Origin: Arctopsyche grandis
Lineage: Eukaryota > Arthropoda > Insecta > Trichoptera > Hydropsychidae
Length of the DNA: 64,000 nucleotides
Assembly: GCF_051622035.1 (NCBI RefSeq)
Contig: NC_135356.1
Coordinates: 16,513,793-16,577,792 of the forward strand
Direction: 5' to 3'
Shown: positions 21,399 to 32,836 of the stretch, one piece after another
Numbering within the stretch: position 1 is the first letter of the stretch
Layout of the letters: each line of letters begins with the position of its first letter
Position numbers and translations under genes: made by a program
Notes under the pieces: generated by a model
Told to the model about the DNA's origin: nothing
The model's input: only the letters and a program-made list of their open reading frames with translations
The model's database searches: none

Positions 21399-22824
21399 AT
21401 CAGTGGTTGTTTCTGGTGGAGTCTCATATTGTGCTGGTTGTGGTTGTTCTTGCGAAGTTGGCTGTGACTTTTCTTGTGATGTTGGCGGTGTGTCCAGGTT
21501 CTGTAGAAATGCGGGCTTAACTCTGTCTATTGATACTGCTTTTTCTGAACCGGCTATGTCTAACCACATGTTCTTACTGTTTCGTCGTAAAACATTGTAT
21601 GGTCCTTCATATGGTGGTTGTAGTGGTGCGCATACTGAGTCTGTCCTTAAGAAGATGTATTTGCAGTCGTGAAGGTGTTTGTTGACGAAAGTTTTGTGTT
21701 GCCCATGGTGTTGTATCGTTGGTCTTATCTGATGCATGGTTCTTGGTAGTTTTCCGGCAAATGTTGATGCGTCTTCGGGTGGTGTATTTAAAAATAGGTC
21801 TGCTGGTAGACAAAGTGTTGTGCCGTATGTCAGTTGTGTCAGTTGAGAATAGCCAATGTCTTCTCTGACCGCTGATCGTAGTCCAAGTAGTATCATGGGC
21901 AAAACGTCTGTCCATTTGTCTGTGTTGCAGGCTTTGATGGATGCCTTGAGTGTTCTGTGACATCGTTCTATTATTCCGTTTGATTGCGGGTGGTATGCTG
22001 TTGTTCTCTGACGTTTGATTCCCATGATTTTCATTAGTTGTGAAAATAAATGTGATTCAAATTGGCGTCCTTGGTCTGTTGTGATGGTGGCTGGAACGCC
22101 GAATCTAGTAATCCAGTTTTCCAGGAGTGCTTTCGCAACTGTTTCTGCTGTGATGTCTTTGATGGGGATTGCTTCTGGCCATCTGGTGAAACGATCTATG
22201 ATTGTTACGCAATACATATATTCTCTTGAAGGGGGTAGTGGTCCGATGAGGTCTATATGTATGTGGTTGAATCTGGTGTCAGGAACCGATATAGTTTGGG
22301 TGGGGCTCCTCGTGTGTCGAGAGATCTTGGTTTTTTGGCATGGAATGCATGTGCGTACGTAGTCTCGTATTTCCTTTTTCATGTTTGTCCAAACGAAGCG
22401 GGTTTGTATAGCTCTTAGTGTTGGTTTTGGTCCTATGTGTGCTTGGTCGTGGAAGCTTGTAATGATTGGCTTTCTGCATGATGCGGGTATGTATGGTCTT
22501 ATATTGCCAGTAGATATGTCGCACCAAATTGCTTGTTCTATATTTGTCAATCGTAGGTGGAGTAGTTCTAGTCCCGTGTCTGAATTTCGTAGTTCTGAAA
22601 GTCCTTCGTCGGTTTGTTGTTCAGCTATGATTTTCTCTATGTCTAAGTTTGGAGGTTTTGTTATGGCTTCGATTCTCGATAGGGTGTCTGCTACGACGTT
22701 GTCATCACCTTTGATGTGTTCTATATCTGTTGTGAATTGGGCAATGTAGTCTAGCTGGCGTTGACGTCTTGGTGATGCTGGTTCTGTTTGTTTCGTGAAG
22801 GTTGATGTTAAAGGTTTGTGGTCA
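21399..22824 (-). CDS. Ty3/gypsy element 1 (CsRn1/Kabuki-like) pol: RNase H end plus integrase
   Basis: The ORF at 21,312-22,838 (508 codons) holds the RNase H end ([21 protein letters not shown]), an HHCC zinc finger (H130, H134, C164, C167) and an integrase core with D196 (HIDLIGPLP), D255 (TTDQGRQF) and E291 (GIIERCHR), spaced 35 residues. A Pro/Gln-rich tail follows. The first five codons and about the last 30 are read from satellite DNA at both ends, so the true element piece is 21,399-22,824. RT, protease, gag and LTRs are absent next to it. All key integrase residues are intact, suggesting recent loss of the rest. Confidence 0.85.
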
Positions 22825-23249
22825 GACTCTAAAGTCAACGATCCTAAGCAGATAGTGTGTGGTTATTCTACAGGTTTTACTAGATGTTCTATTAATTATT
22901 CACTCTTGGCTTTCAATAGACTTGACCAATTTGGTGAATTGAATTATGTCCACCTTTTCACTGAACTGTTTCAATGTAAATGCTCATAATACATCTAATA
23001 CATAATATTAATTAAAGACTCTAATGTCAACGATCCTAAGCAGATAGTGTGTGGTTATTAAACAGCTTTTACCAGATGTTCTATTAATTATTCACTCTTG
23101 GCTTTCAATAGACTTGACCAATTTGGTGAATTGAATTATGTCCACTTATTCACTGAACTGTTTCAATGTCATTGCTCCGCGATAGTAATATCCGATTTGA
23201 AATTTATTTTGTTACTAATCATAGTAATATATTATTATAATGTTAATAT
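22825..23249. repeat. Satellite: one 192-bp monomer plus one long monomer
   Basis: Starts at gactctaaagtc directly after gypsy 1 and ends at taatgttaatat before the gypsy 2 LTR. The monomer start repeats after 192 bp. Confidence 0.9.
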
Positions 23250-23535
23250 TGAAGAGTATTCAGAGGTAAGTGGAGTCAGGTCGAGGTACATGAAAACACG
23301 CAGGCAGGTTCCAAGTCTTTATTGCTGCTCGTCCGGTGGAGTTCACGATCCGAATGCCACCGTTCGAGAGCGCACCATACTTATAAATACTCAGCGCTCA
23401 GCGCATACACGTAAATGTGTATAGTCATTGGTCAAGGAGTCTGGTGCAGCCATTGGCCGCAACGCCCGACTCCACCATTGGTCGGCGTCACCATGACGTC
23501 ACCGGTCTACGGGCGTGTCTCTTAATAACTTTACA
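23250..23535 (-). mobile_element. Gypsy 2 3' LTR, copy B first subunit
   Basis: Matches 7293-7578. Confidence 0.8.
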
Positions 23536-23651
23536 TAACTCCCCTAAGAGAGATCGTCCCGATCGACCCATTAATTATACAAGTTAAAGTTACAGTAAAA
23601 CAAAATTATAAACAGTTACACTGAAAACAATTACACTTAAAACAATTACAG

Positions 23652-24944
23652 TCAATATTCGACGGCCTTATACCTTGCGAGTCTATCAAGGTGCACCACC
23701 ATTAATCGGTTTGAGCCGTCGAATTCTCTGCGTATACGATACACTACGTCACTCAGTTTGGTCACTATGATGTACGGTCTTTCCCACAGCGATTGCAGCT
23801 TTGGTGAAAGCCCTGGAGTCTTGGCAGGGTTGTACAGCCATACTCGGTCACCTGTTTCGTACGCCGGTTCGGTTCTGCGGACATCGTATCGCGTCTTCAT
23901 ATGGCTATTCTGCATCCGGAGGTGGGCTCTGGCGAACCGATGTACCTTGGCCATGTCTTCGGTCAACTTCGTGGTATATCGGTGTGGATCCTGAGGTTCG
24001 CTGTCTGGTGGAGGGCCCCCATATAGTAGGTCCGCCGGCATGCGCAGTTCTCGTCCGTACATCATGGCTGCTGGTGATGCTCCTGTCGCATCGTGTTGGG
24101 CCGCTCTATAGGCCATGAGGAAGTGCGGAACCAGCGTGTCCCAGTTGTCCTGCTCCTCGTTGACGAACTTCGTCAAGTGCGCCCGCATGGTTCGATTGAG
24201 TCGCTCGACCATTCCATTGGACTGAGGTCGGTACGGTGTTGTTCTCGTTTTGTGGACGCCCAGCCGGTCCAGTGCCTGACGGAACAACTTTGACTCGTTT
24301 CGTCCCTGGTCAGAGTGCAGCTCGTTCGGGACGCCTAGCTGCGTGAACACTTGTTCTACTAGGGCGTCTGCTACGGTCTCTGCCTCCTGGTTTGGTAGTG
24401 GAATCGCTTCCGGCCACTTCGTGAAGTAGTCCATAGCCACCAGTATGTATCGGTTTCCTCGTTCGGTGGCCGGGAGTGGACCCAGAATGTCGACTGCCAT
24501 TCGTTGTAGTGGCGTCCCCGAAAGGTACGGTTGAAGTGCCCCTCGATTCCTTCGGTGTGGTCCGTTGTGGGCCCCGCACTGTGCGCATCGTTCGCACCAC
24601 TGGGTGACGTCGATTCGACACGTCGGCCAGTAATATTTTTGGCGCACGTTTCGGTACGTTTTGTGGATACCGAAGTGGCCCCCCGTGGGTGCGTTGTGCA
24701 TCTCCCACATGATTTCGGGTATCTTCTCAGTCGGCACGACCAGCTGCTTTGTGTGACGTGTTCCCGCGGTGTTCTCCCATCTACGGTACAGCTTACCGCC
24801 TTCCACCTCCAATGCGTCCCATTGGGTCCACAGGATTTTCAGTTCCTGCTCCTCAGCAGACACTGTTTCCCACGGTGATCTCGTTCCGGCGTTCTTCCAC
24901 TCGACGATTTTGTCGATCGTCGTGTTTGTCATCTCGTTGGGCAA
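23652..24944 (-). CDS. Gypsy 2 integrase, copy B
   Basis: 430 codons, same motifs and same 34-residue Asp-Glu spacing as 7695-8987. One residue differs (HFLMAYRAA against HFLVAYRAA). It is continuous into the segment with the in-frame TGA near 24,999-25,001. Confidence 0.85.
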   Translation of the reverse strand: MPNEMTNTTIDKIVEWKNAGTRSPWETVSAEEQELKILWTQWDALEVEGGKLYRRWENTAGTRHTKQLVVPTEKIPEIMWEMHNAPTGGHFGIHKTYRNVRQKYYWPTCRIDVTQWCERCAQCGAHNGPHRRNRGALQPYLSGTPLQRMAVDILGPLPATERGNRYILVAMDYFTKWPEAIPLPNQEAETVADALVEQVFTQLGVPNELHSDQGRNESKLFRQALDRLGVHKTRTTPYRPQSNGMVERLNRTMRAHLTKFVNEEQDNWDTLVPHFLMAYRAAQHDATGASPAAMMYGRELRMPADLLYGGPPPDSEPQDPHRYTTKLTEDMAKVHRFARAHLRMQNSHMKTRYDVRRTEPAYETGDRVWLYNPAKTPGLSPKLQSLWERPYIIVTKLSDVVYRIRREFDGSNRLMVVHLDRLARYKAVEY

Positions 24945-25084
24945 GATCCCTACGAGGGCTACTCGTGCTTCCGGTTCTGCGGGTTCTACTGGTTCCGTTC
25001 AGGCCAAGTCGTTTTCTTGATCGGTTGTCTCTGCGCGTGAGCATTTGGGACACTTCCGTACACGGTGAACGATAGCTTCAGCAG

Positions 25085-25488
25085 CTGTAATGTGTGTAGA
25101 TGTATGGATGACCAATGGCTGTGTGTGTGTGTGTCGTCGTCTCTCGTTCAGCTCGCTCTGGAGCACGTGCTGGAACAGTGCCTGTGCCCCTTTGTGGCGG
25201 GGGCTGTGGATGAGTAAGCTGGCTGGTCAGGCAAGGTAGACCAGCCACGCCAAGACCGTCTCGGCCGGCGGATGGCGGGCGTCTCAGTTTGTCAGATGAG
25301 CGCGCCTCGTAAAATGAGTGCGCGCCCGTGAGAGCCCAAAACACGGCCATGTGGGTTTTTTGGCTCGGACATACTCCCCGGGTTGGAATAAATATAAATA
25401 TAAATAAATATTTCAAGAATCAACATAAACAATTCAAATGATACAGATAAGAGGTCTTTGCAATCATTTGCAAAGCTAATATGTTGAC
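25085..25488. other. Non-pol interruption of gypsy 2, copy B
   Basis: Matches 6347-6750 and 9128-9531. Confidence 0.5.
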
Positions 25489-25713
25489 ACACGGCCTTCG
25501 CGATAGTGCGTCCGCGTTCCCGTGCTTTATCCCCGGTCGATGAATGATGGTCACGTTGTACTGGCCCAGAATTTCCAGCCACCTCGCCAACTGGCCCCCC
25601 GGTCTTTTGAAGTTCTTCAGCCACGTTAACGCTGAGTGGTCGGTTCGTAACGTGAACTTCGAGCCCGATAGGTAGTGGTGGAAGTGTTGAATGGCTTTAA
25701 TTGCCGCCAATTT
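25489..25713 (-). pseudogene. Gypsy 2 RNase H segment, copy B
   Basis: Identical in translation to 6751-6975. Confidence 0.85.
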
Positions 25714-26030
25714 GGTGAATTGAATTGTGTCCACCTTTTCACTGAACTGTTTCAAAGTTAATGCTCATAATACATCTAATACATAATATTAATTAAAGAC
25801 TCTAATGTCAACGATCCTAAGCAGATAGTGTGTGGTTATTAAACAGCTTTTACCAGATGTTCTATTAATTATTCACTCTTGGCTTTCAATAGACTTGACC
25901 AATTTGGTGAATTGAATTATGTCCACTTATTCACTGAACTGTTTCAATTTCATTGCTCCGCGATAGTAATATCCGATTTGAAATTTATTTTGTTACTAAT
26001 CATAGTAATATATTATTATAATGTTAATAT
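25714..26030. repeat. Satellite monomers, copy B second subunit
   Basis: As 6976-7292, with one substitution (tttcaatttcattg for tttcaatgtcattg). Confidence 0.85.
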
Positions 26031-26316
26031 TGAAGAGTATTCAGAGGTAAGTGGAGTCAGGTCGAGGTACATGAAAACACGCAGGCAGGTTCCAAGTCTT
26101 TATTGCTGCTCGTCCGGTGGAGTTCACGATCCGAATGCCACCGTTCGAGAGCGCACCATACTTATAAATACTCAGCGCTCAGCGCATACACGTAAATGTG
26201 TATAGTCATTGGTCAAGGAGTCTGGTGCAGCCATTGGCCGCAACGCCCGACTCCACCATTGGTCGGCGTCACCATGACGTCACCGGTCTACGGGCGTGTC
26301 TCTTAATAACTTTACA
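26031..26316 (-). mobile_element. Gypsy 2 3' LTR, copy B second subunit
   Basis: Matches 10,074-10,359 including the ctaaaagagatc variant, so it descends from the same second subunit. Confidence 0.8.
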
Positions 26317-26432
26317 TAACTCCCCTAAAAGAGATCGTCCCGATCGACCCATTAATTATACAAGTTAAAGTTACAGTAAAACAAAATTATAAACAGTTAC
26401 ACTGAAAACAATTACACTTAAAACAATTACAG

Positions 26433-27005
26433 TCAATATTCGACGGCCTTATACCTTGCGAGTCTATCAAGGTGCACCACCATTAATCGGTTTGAGCCGT
26501 CGAATTCTCTGCGTATACGATACACTACGTCACTCAGTTTGGTCACTATGATGTACGGTCTTTCCCACAGCGATTGCAGCTTTGGTGAAAGCCCTGGAGT
26601 CTTGGCAGGGTTGTACAGCCATACTCGGTCACCTGTTTCGTCAATTTCATCCTCAAAACGATATTTTGAAGACGTTTGATTGATTTGTTGAATAGCTGAT
26701 GTACAATTTAGTATAGTAATATTTTCAAGAGGTATGCAGTTTCCATTAAATGAAGATCTTAGTACTAGGTGGTTTAGTAGCTTCTTGTATATTGATTTAA
26801 ACTGTCGGCAATTGGGGTTATTATTATATCCTCCATGTGATCTGATGTTTCCAAATAGCAACTCAATGTGATCCTGACTAAATTTGTAGGTTGGAATGAA
26901 TTTTAAACATTTTTCATCCTGAATTATATTATTATACACAGTTTTCAAACTTTGTATATCAACTATGAGTCCCAAAAACCCAGTTTTATTTTTAGTTTCG
27001 ATCAA
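26433..27005 (-). pseudogene. Hybrid P-element/gypsy 2 ORF, copy B, shortened
   Basis: 190 codons with the same in-frame junction (26,640/26,641) as 10,476-11,258. The N-terminal part is lost because the P fragment is cut at 27,078 and an in-frame stop appears (agctattttt for agttattttt lies near it). Confidence 0.7.
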
Positions 27006-27078
27006 ATTTTTTATCTTTTGAGCTATTTTTACTTCCGTTACTCCATTTATTTTCTTTGTGGTTTTCGTTCTAATGGTT
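26641..27078 (-). mobile_element. P-element fragment, copy B, truncated
   Basis: Matches 10,684-11,121 and stops abruptly at taatggtt|cgg, where Tc1-associated sequence begins. Confidence 0.8.
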
Positions 27079-28752
27079 CGGACTTTGTTGAACTACTACA
27101 TACAGACGTTACTCAGCGAAGTATGGACACCGCGCAGATTACGCAAATTCTAAATTCACCGCTTTATTGTGAAAAGTAGGTTCGTGAAATTAAAACAAAT
27201 ATGTGTTTAAAATGATGATACATAGTTTATTTATAATATTATTACAAAAAATATATAAAATAATTAATATTTTGTATGTCCACCCTTATTATTTAGACAC
27301 ATTGCTATTCTCTTGGGCATACTCTCGATACAAGACGCAATGGTTGATTTTATTTCAAGATCTCCCTGCCACAGAAATTTTTTTTTGTTTTAGCATATTT
27401 TTATTGGTACATTGGAGCTTATTTAATTTCATTTTAAGGGTATGCCAGACATTTTCTATAGGATTTTAGGACATTTTCTATAGGATAGGGAGAAAGGAGA
27501 GGTAAATTGTGGTTGGACATGATTTTTTTCACAATTTTGGATGTGTGGCGGGGTGCATTATCTAGCATAAAGTGCAGGAGATTCCCATTGTCAATTTTGT
27601 TTTGCTTTGAGAGCAATAAAGTGTCTCACAATACAGTTATACATTGCGAAGCATTCATCATCTCTTCTACAAAATACAATGGCCCCAGACCTTCCCCACT
27701 AATTGAGCCCCAAATCATGAGTGACAGCGGGTGTTTCATTTTTTTTATGACGCAGGACTCATTTTACCGCTTGCCGACTCGCCTGCTTACGTATTGTTGA
27801 ATTGGTTTCATCAAATGAATTAAGGACTTGTCAGAGAAGTGAACCTTAAAAATGTTAAAAATATCGATTAATTCAATTCATTCAAAAAAATTAAACAAAT
27901 AATTTAATTTCAATTAAATTACCCCTTTCCAATCGTCAAGGGTGAAGTGTTGATGAAGTTTCGCCCAATTCAGTCTCGCTTTTCGCATTTTTTGGGTTAA
28001 AAGTGGTTTTTTTACTGGTTGTCGACTTTTAAACACAGCTTCGGCGAGGCGGCGTCGGATCGTATTGACCGAAATATTAATATTTGCTTCCCCCAAAGAT
28101 GTTTTTATTCCTTTTGCTGTAATGAACCAATCACTGTTTACGACCCCGACGATTTTTCGATCAATTCGTGGACTGAATTTTCGAATGCCACGACAATTCG
28201 TCCGCCGGGTGACGGTGGGGTCATCATTATTTTTCAGTCTGATACTGATTTTATGCACAGAACCATGACTAATCTTCTCTTTTTTGGCAATAGACCAAAG
28301 AGAAAACTGTCCAGTCTTTAATAATGCCACAATACTGCTGATTTTCTCTTTCGATAAATCTTTATTCCCCACTATCTAAAAACAAAAACAACAACAAAGA
28401 GGGGGAGTTTTACAAGCAATTTTAAACTAATAATAAATTTATTTTAAAAGTATAAACACTTTAACTTACTTGGGAAATACCGTAGAAATGCAGGATAAAA
28501 AATATCTTTGATTCAATCTTCACAAACACTTTTTTTTCGGAAGGAAGCAAACATCTCTGCTGACCGGATTTCGGACACGAAGTGTGCTTTTACACTCAAT
28601 TGGGTTTTAAAATATTTGTATGAACAATACTGCACAAAATGTTTTGTAGACTAATACAATAGGATACTGTGCATCGTTTAAAAAAAAAAGGAACCCAAAA
28701 TGTCATTCATAACGGGAGCAGGTACAAAAAATACCCTTCTCTGACCACTGTA
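27079..28752 (-). mobile_element. Tc1-like transposon, right end intact, left end not found
   Basis: The right end reads, on the minus strand, TA then CAGTGGTCAGAGAAGGG, a typical Tc1-type terminus on a TA target. A matching left terminus was not found before the P fragment. Positions 27,079-27,100 instead resemble the cggactttgt(c/t)gaacta motif of the flanking repeats. The element occurs only in copy B. Confidence 0.6.
27434..28372 (-). pseudogene. Tc1/mariner-family transposase, decayed
   Basis: 28,372-27,914 encodes the N-terminal paired-type helix-turn-helix region (LSKEKISSIVALLKTG, SHGSVHKIS) through to the start of the catalytic domain (LNWAKLHQHFTLDDW). After a stop and frame changes the second catalytic Asp motif appears as LDNAPRHTS near 27,560. 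The final acidic residue is not in a clear frame, and the tail (27,434 on) reads through a short duplication (ggattttaggacattttctata). At least one stop and several shifts make it inactive. Confidence 0.75.
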
Positions 28753-29365
28753 TGAACTTCGATGAGTAAGCACTGTACGTATTCTAAGAATTCTACTTCT
28801 ATGTTATCGACACGTTGCGATGTTTTTAGAGATAATTATAAAATTACTACTATGTTTAATGAAATAATATAGATTCTAACCTATGATATGTGATACCATC
28901 CATTTTTTTGTTTTTTTGTACACTATTGCCACACAATTTCACTACACAGAGCGACTTTTTCGAGAAAGTAGAGCCTACTTTAAAGAGAACTTACTGCCAC
29001 AGAGTTTAGTAAACAACTGACATCTCCGGGCACACGGACTTTTTGTGGCAACATTTTTAGGGGCTGAGAGCAATTCTATGCATACTACTTCAATGTAGAT
29101 AAAGTAATAATTAGTTTTAAAAAAGAATACGGTGTACGGCCCTGTTTTTCAATGAGTGAGGATGGCGCACGTGCACTACAGATGTTCGGACTTTGTCGAA
29201 CTAATACTACCACACAATTTCACTAGTAGGGCCTATTTCAAAGAGATCCTACTGCTACAGAGCTTAACAAACAACTGAGGAAAACAGCCGACATCTCCGT
29301 TTGGACGGAGATTTGTGGCAACATTTTTGGAAGCTGAGAGCGCTTCTATACATTATACTTCAATG
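28753..29365. repeat. Diverged repeats flanking the Tc1 insertion
   Basis: Blocks at about 28,930-29,080 and 29,212-29,365 share cacacaatttcacta, a 'gag/cctacttta' segment, caactga, catctccg and gtggcaacattttt. Part (29,043-29,365) equals 11,283-11,606. Confidence 0.6.
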
Positions 29366-29651
29366 ATTATATTATTATAATGTTAATATGTACAGCGTTA
29401 TAGGAAAAATAGCTCAAACACCTATTTTTAATTCTTATAAATGCTCATAATACATATAATACATAATATTAATTAAAGACTCTAAAGTCGACCATCCTAA
29501 GCAGATTGTGTTTGGGTATTCAACCCTTTTTACTAGATGTTCTATTCACTCTTGGCTTTCAATAGACTTGACCAATTTGGTGAATTGAATTATGTCCGCC
29601 TTTTCACTGAACTGTTTCAATGTCATTGCTCTGCGATAGTAATATTCGATT
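29366..29651. repeat. Satellite monomer, copy B
   Basis: As 11,607-11,899 but with a 7-bp deletion (gttctattcactc) and one substitution (atattcgatt). Confidence 0.8.
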
Positions 29652-30089
29652 GCACCATCGATTGCATTTTTGTAAAATGTTTCTTCAATTACTATATCGA
29701 CCTTGGGTTTTGGTGTTTGGTGTTATAGTTGGATTTTCTTGATCGTTACGAACGTTGCTATCGGATTTTTATCTTCGATCAATCCAGTTACTTTGAATCT
29801 TTTCTTAATGTTTATATTGGTGTTATTAATAAAGTTTTCTTTGACAATTGATATTCCATTGCCGGTAACACAAATGTACTACAAATTTTCGTGCTGCTGA
29901 TCCGCTCCTGCTCCGTGCAAAAAAAGTGTTTCTCTGCTCCAGATCTCTGAAAAAAATATTGCGAGAAAACCAATGCTTAAATATTGAATTAAAGGACATT
30001 ACTCATATAATGTCAAGCTAAATTTGAGAGAATTCTGCTTGTGAGATAATAGTTCTTCTACGACTTTTTTCCGTATATTCTCAACATAT

Positions 30090-30232
30090 TGTTGCGTAGG
30101 GGTGGGTGGATAATCCAAATGAAAGGCCAAAGTCGCTTAACAGCATTCATTGACTGATTCAGGTCTACGCGCAGTCGCCGCTCGTTCCAGACTAATACTC
30201 TGTACCAAGTGTACCTTCTTTTAAAGGGCAAG
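30090..30232 (-). mobile_element. LTR 3'-end fragment, copy B
   Basis: Counterpart of 12,338-12,480. The polyadenylation hexamer is AATGAA here. Confidence 0.4.
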
Positions 30233-30416
30233 TTGCTCACTACAGCTTCCCCGATCCGTTTGTTTATCCATTTTTTAAGAACCTGAGGAGTTTGTACTAT
30301 CCCATTTAATAACTTAAAAAATGCTTTCCCAGAAATATAATATATTCATAATATTATGTTTCAAACGACATTCAATATGGTTCATGATTTAAAAAAAAAA
30401 TCAGTGCTTCGAACCG

Positions 30417-30747
30417 CTATGTATATAATTCTTTCTTCGCTATGTGGAGTCTGGGTGAAGTCTCTGAGCTCGTGCTAAACATGATGCTCTGGTGGTTTCT
30501 ATGCGGTGCATTGCCTTGTGGCACGGCCTGTGGGGTACGTCCTTCCTCGTTCAGGTATTGATATTGGAAGTTCAGTGATGTCACATCTGCCATTTCTGAG
30601 CTGGTTCCCTGCTCGTGGCTGATCTCTTTGGTTTGTCGGTCGATTATCTTCCTTCCTTTTAAGTCCACCAATATGCCGAAATGTCCCAGGAAATCCACAC
30701 GTATGATGGGTTTTTTGATGTTCGCCACTGTGAAATTCCACCGTTAC
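30417..30747 (-). pseudogene. Gypsy protease-linker fragment, copy B
   Basis: Translation identical to 12,665-12,995. Confidence 0.65.
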
Positions 30748-32630
30748 TTACGTTGCATTTATCTTATCTATTTACTTATATTCGATATTCCCCCTCGTAT
30801 TGATCCATTTTGTTGTAACTTGTATTCCTTTAGTCACTTTTCAAATTCCCATTCTTAGTATTCCATATATATCACTATTCAAAGCTTTCCTTCTTTGTTT
30901 TTAATTTTATATTATCGAAATTATTTTGGTGTCAATGTAATGTAATTTTGTAATACTGTATGTTTCCGTTTTTTAAAATAAATATATAATTCAGAGTAGG
31001 TATATATCTCAAAACTATACATGACTGATATGTCATTAGATGTTCAAAATTGTCAAGGGCAAATCATATGACAGAGAGGTATATAATTAATTGGCTTTAA
31101 GCCAAAAAGGAAAATGCAACTTATGTACATACTAGGGATTGTTGGTTTTAAATGTTTGTAACATTCGAAAACCAGCTTTTTACCTCTAAAAATTTTGGTT
31201 TTTATCTCGTCTACGAAAATTTGTTTATTAATATTTTATTTAAAATTATGCCCTTACATAAACAATAAATATTTTGCAGCTTCCAAAATGCTCAAAAGTT
31301 GTTTCATAGAGCAATCTCCCAAAAATTGTTAAACTTGTCTGTTTTAAATGTTCAATGCTAGAAAATGTAATTTTTTTTAATTATACCTTTATTTGTTATA
31401 TTATTTTATTACACTTCACCCTACAAAATTACTAGTGAATGTTAAATTTGTTTAATTCTTATGTATGTATTTTGTTTTTAGGAAAAAAGTATTTTAAAGC
31501 ACATTTCTTTTTAAATAATACCATGTTAAACCATCACACCTTTTATTATTGATTAATTGTTAGTCCTTCTCAATGTTAATACTGCTACTAATGTTTGTAT
31601 TTCTTTCTTGTTTTATATGTATTGTATTATTTGTTTTGCTATCGCTATTTTTATAAATTATATATGTACATATTAAGCTATGTATGTATAGTGCTTAGTG
31701 TGTATTAGAAATGAAATAATGTTATATTTGAAATAAAATTTATTTTTCCAAATTACAAAGTTATTTGCATTTTTTTCCACAAAATAACAATAGTCGAAAG
31801 TATTTTTGATTCATTTGTTAAAAGCATAATGTTGAATGTAATATTCCAGTGTTAATTTTCTTATATTTTTAGTATTAAAGTAAAATTAATGACACATACT
31901 TATATTTAATAGAAAATTACTCCATTAAAAATTGATTTACTGTTTTGTTTTAATCATAAATCAATATGAAATATTTTGAATATATGACAGCTACTAAAAT
32001 TATGGCTTAAAATGTGTATCGCCCTATGTATAATACGATACCATAATAGGTTTAAAAACATTGGCATTAATATTCAATAAGTTTGCCATTGGTTTCTAAC
32101 TACCCATATGATATGGAAAGAAATCTGTTACATTTATTAATTTATGTGTTACGAATATTGTTTGAAATAAATCTTGATGAATATATATCATGGACAGAAA
32201 TTTAATCTCTAAGCTAACAAATATTAATTTGATATCGTTTCAGGATGAAAACCTTTTTAAAGTATTTTATTTTAAGTGCTAACAGTTATAACAAAATCAC
32301 ATTAATTTCAACGGAAAACTGAGTTGCGTAAACCTTTCATAAACCTTCCCGGCACTTACATATAAGCTTCTTCTTCCAAATGGCTAACGATCGTGATGAA
32401 AGCTCTCGTGACATTAATAATTTTACAAAAATTGGGTATCTAATTTTTCTTCAAATTAACTGAAACTTGATATATTAAAAGACTTCTCCTTAACACTATT
32501 TTCACACATACATATACAGAATGTATGTGCACATATTCAAATACATTACATATGTATAATCATGATATATGCATGCCCATGTTTATCATATGCATTTGTA
32601 GATACATTCATTTCATATAAATTCCATACA
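30748..32630. other. AT-rich receptor 3' flank, copy B
   Basis: No gene seen. Differs from copy A by small changes such as a 4-bp deletion (ccttacataaac for ccttacgtaaataaac). Confidence 0.6.
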
Positions 32631-32648
32631 CACACACACACACACACA
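32631..32648. repeat. (CA)9 microsatellite
   Basis: Middle length of the three copies. Confidence 0.9.
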
Positions 32649-32712
32649 TCCATACAATTAAATATATCGTATAAGATAATAGGGGAAAATAATATGATTT
32701 ATTTTGATATTT

Positions 32713-32836
32713 TTAAAAATGATCATCAATTGGCACGAGATCTATATATTTTGATTTCAGGAAATTATATATTTCATTGAATGTTGGTCTATTTTTGGAC
32801 TTTCTCTCCCAACAGTTAAGCATTAATTTATAAATA
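32713..32836 (-). pseudogene. 3' remnant of the receptor's last exon, copy B
   Basis: Same 124 bp and same breakpoint as 14,957-15,080. Confidence 0.95.

Larger units (their letters stand above)
15081..32836. repeat. Tandem segmental unit, copy B (complete, 17,756 bp)
   Basis: It begins at the duplication seam, where receptor exon sequence abruptly joins unrelated DNA, and ends at the same exon breakpoint at 32,836. Its left part, 15,081-23,0xx, is repeated at 32,837-40,7xx. It alone carries the Tc1-like element at about 27,079-28,750, which replaces part of the P-element fragment found in the other copies. Confidence 0.9.
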
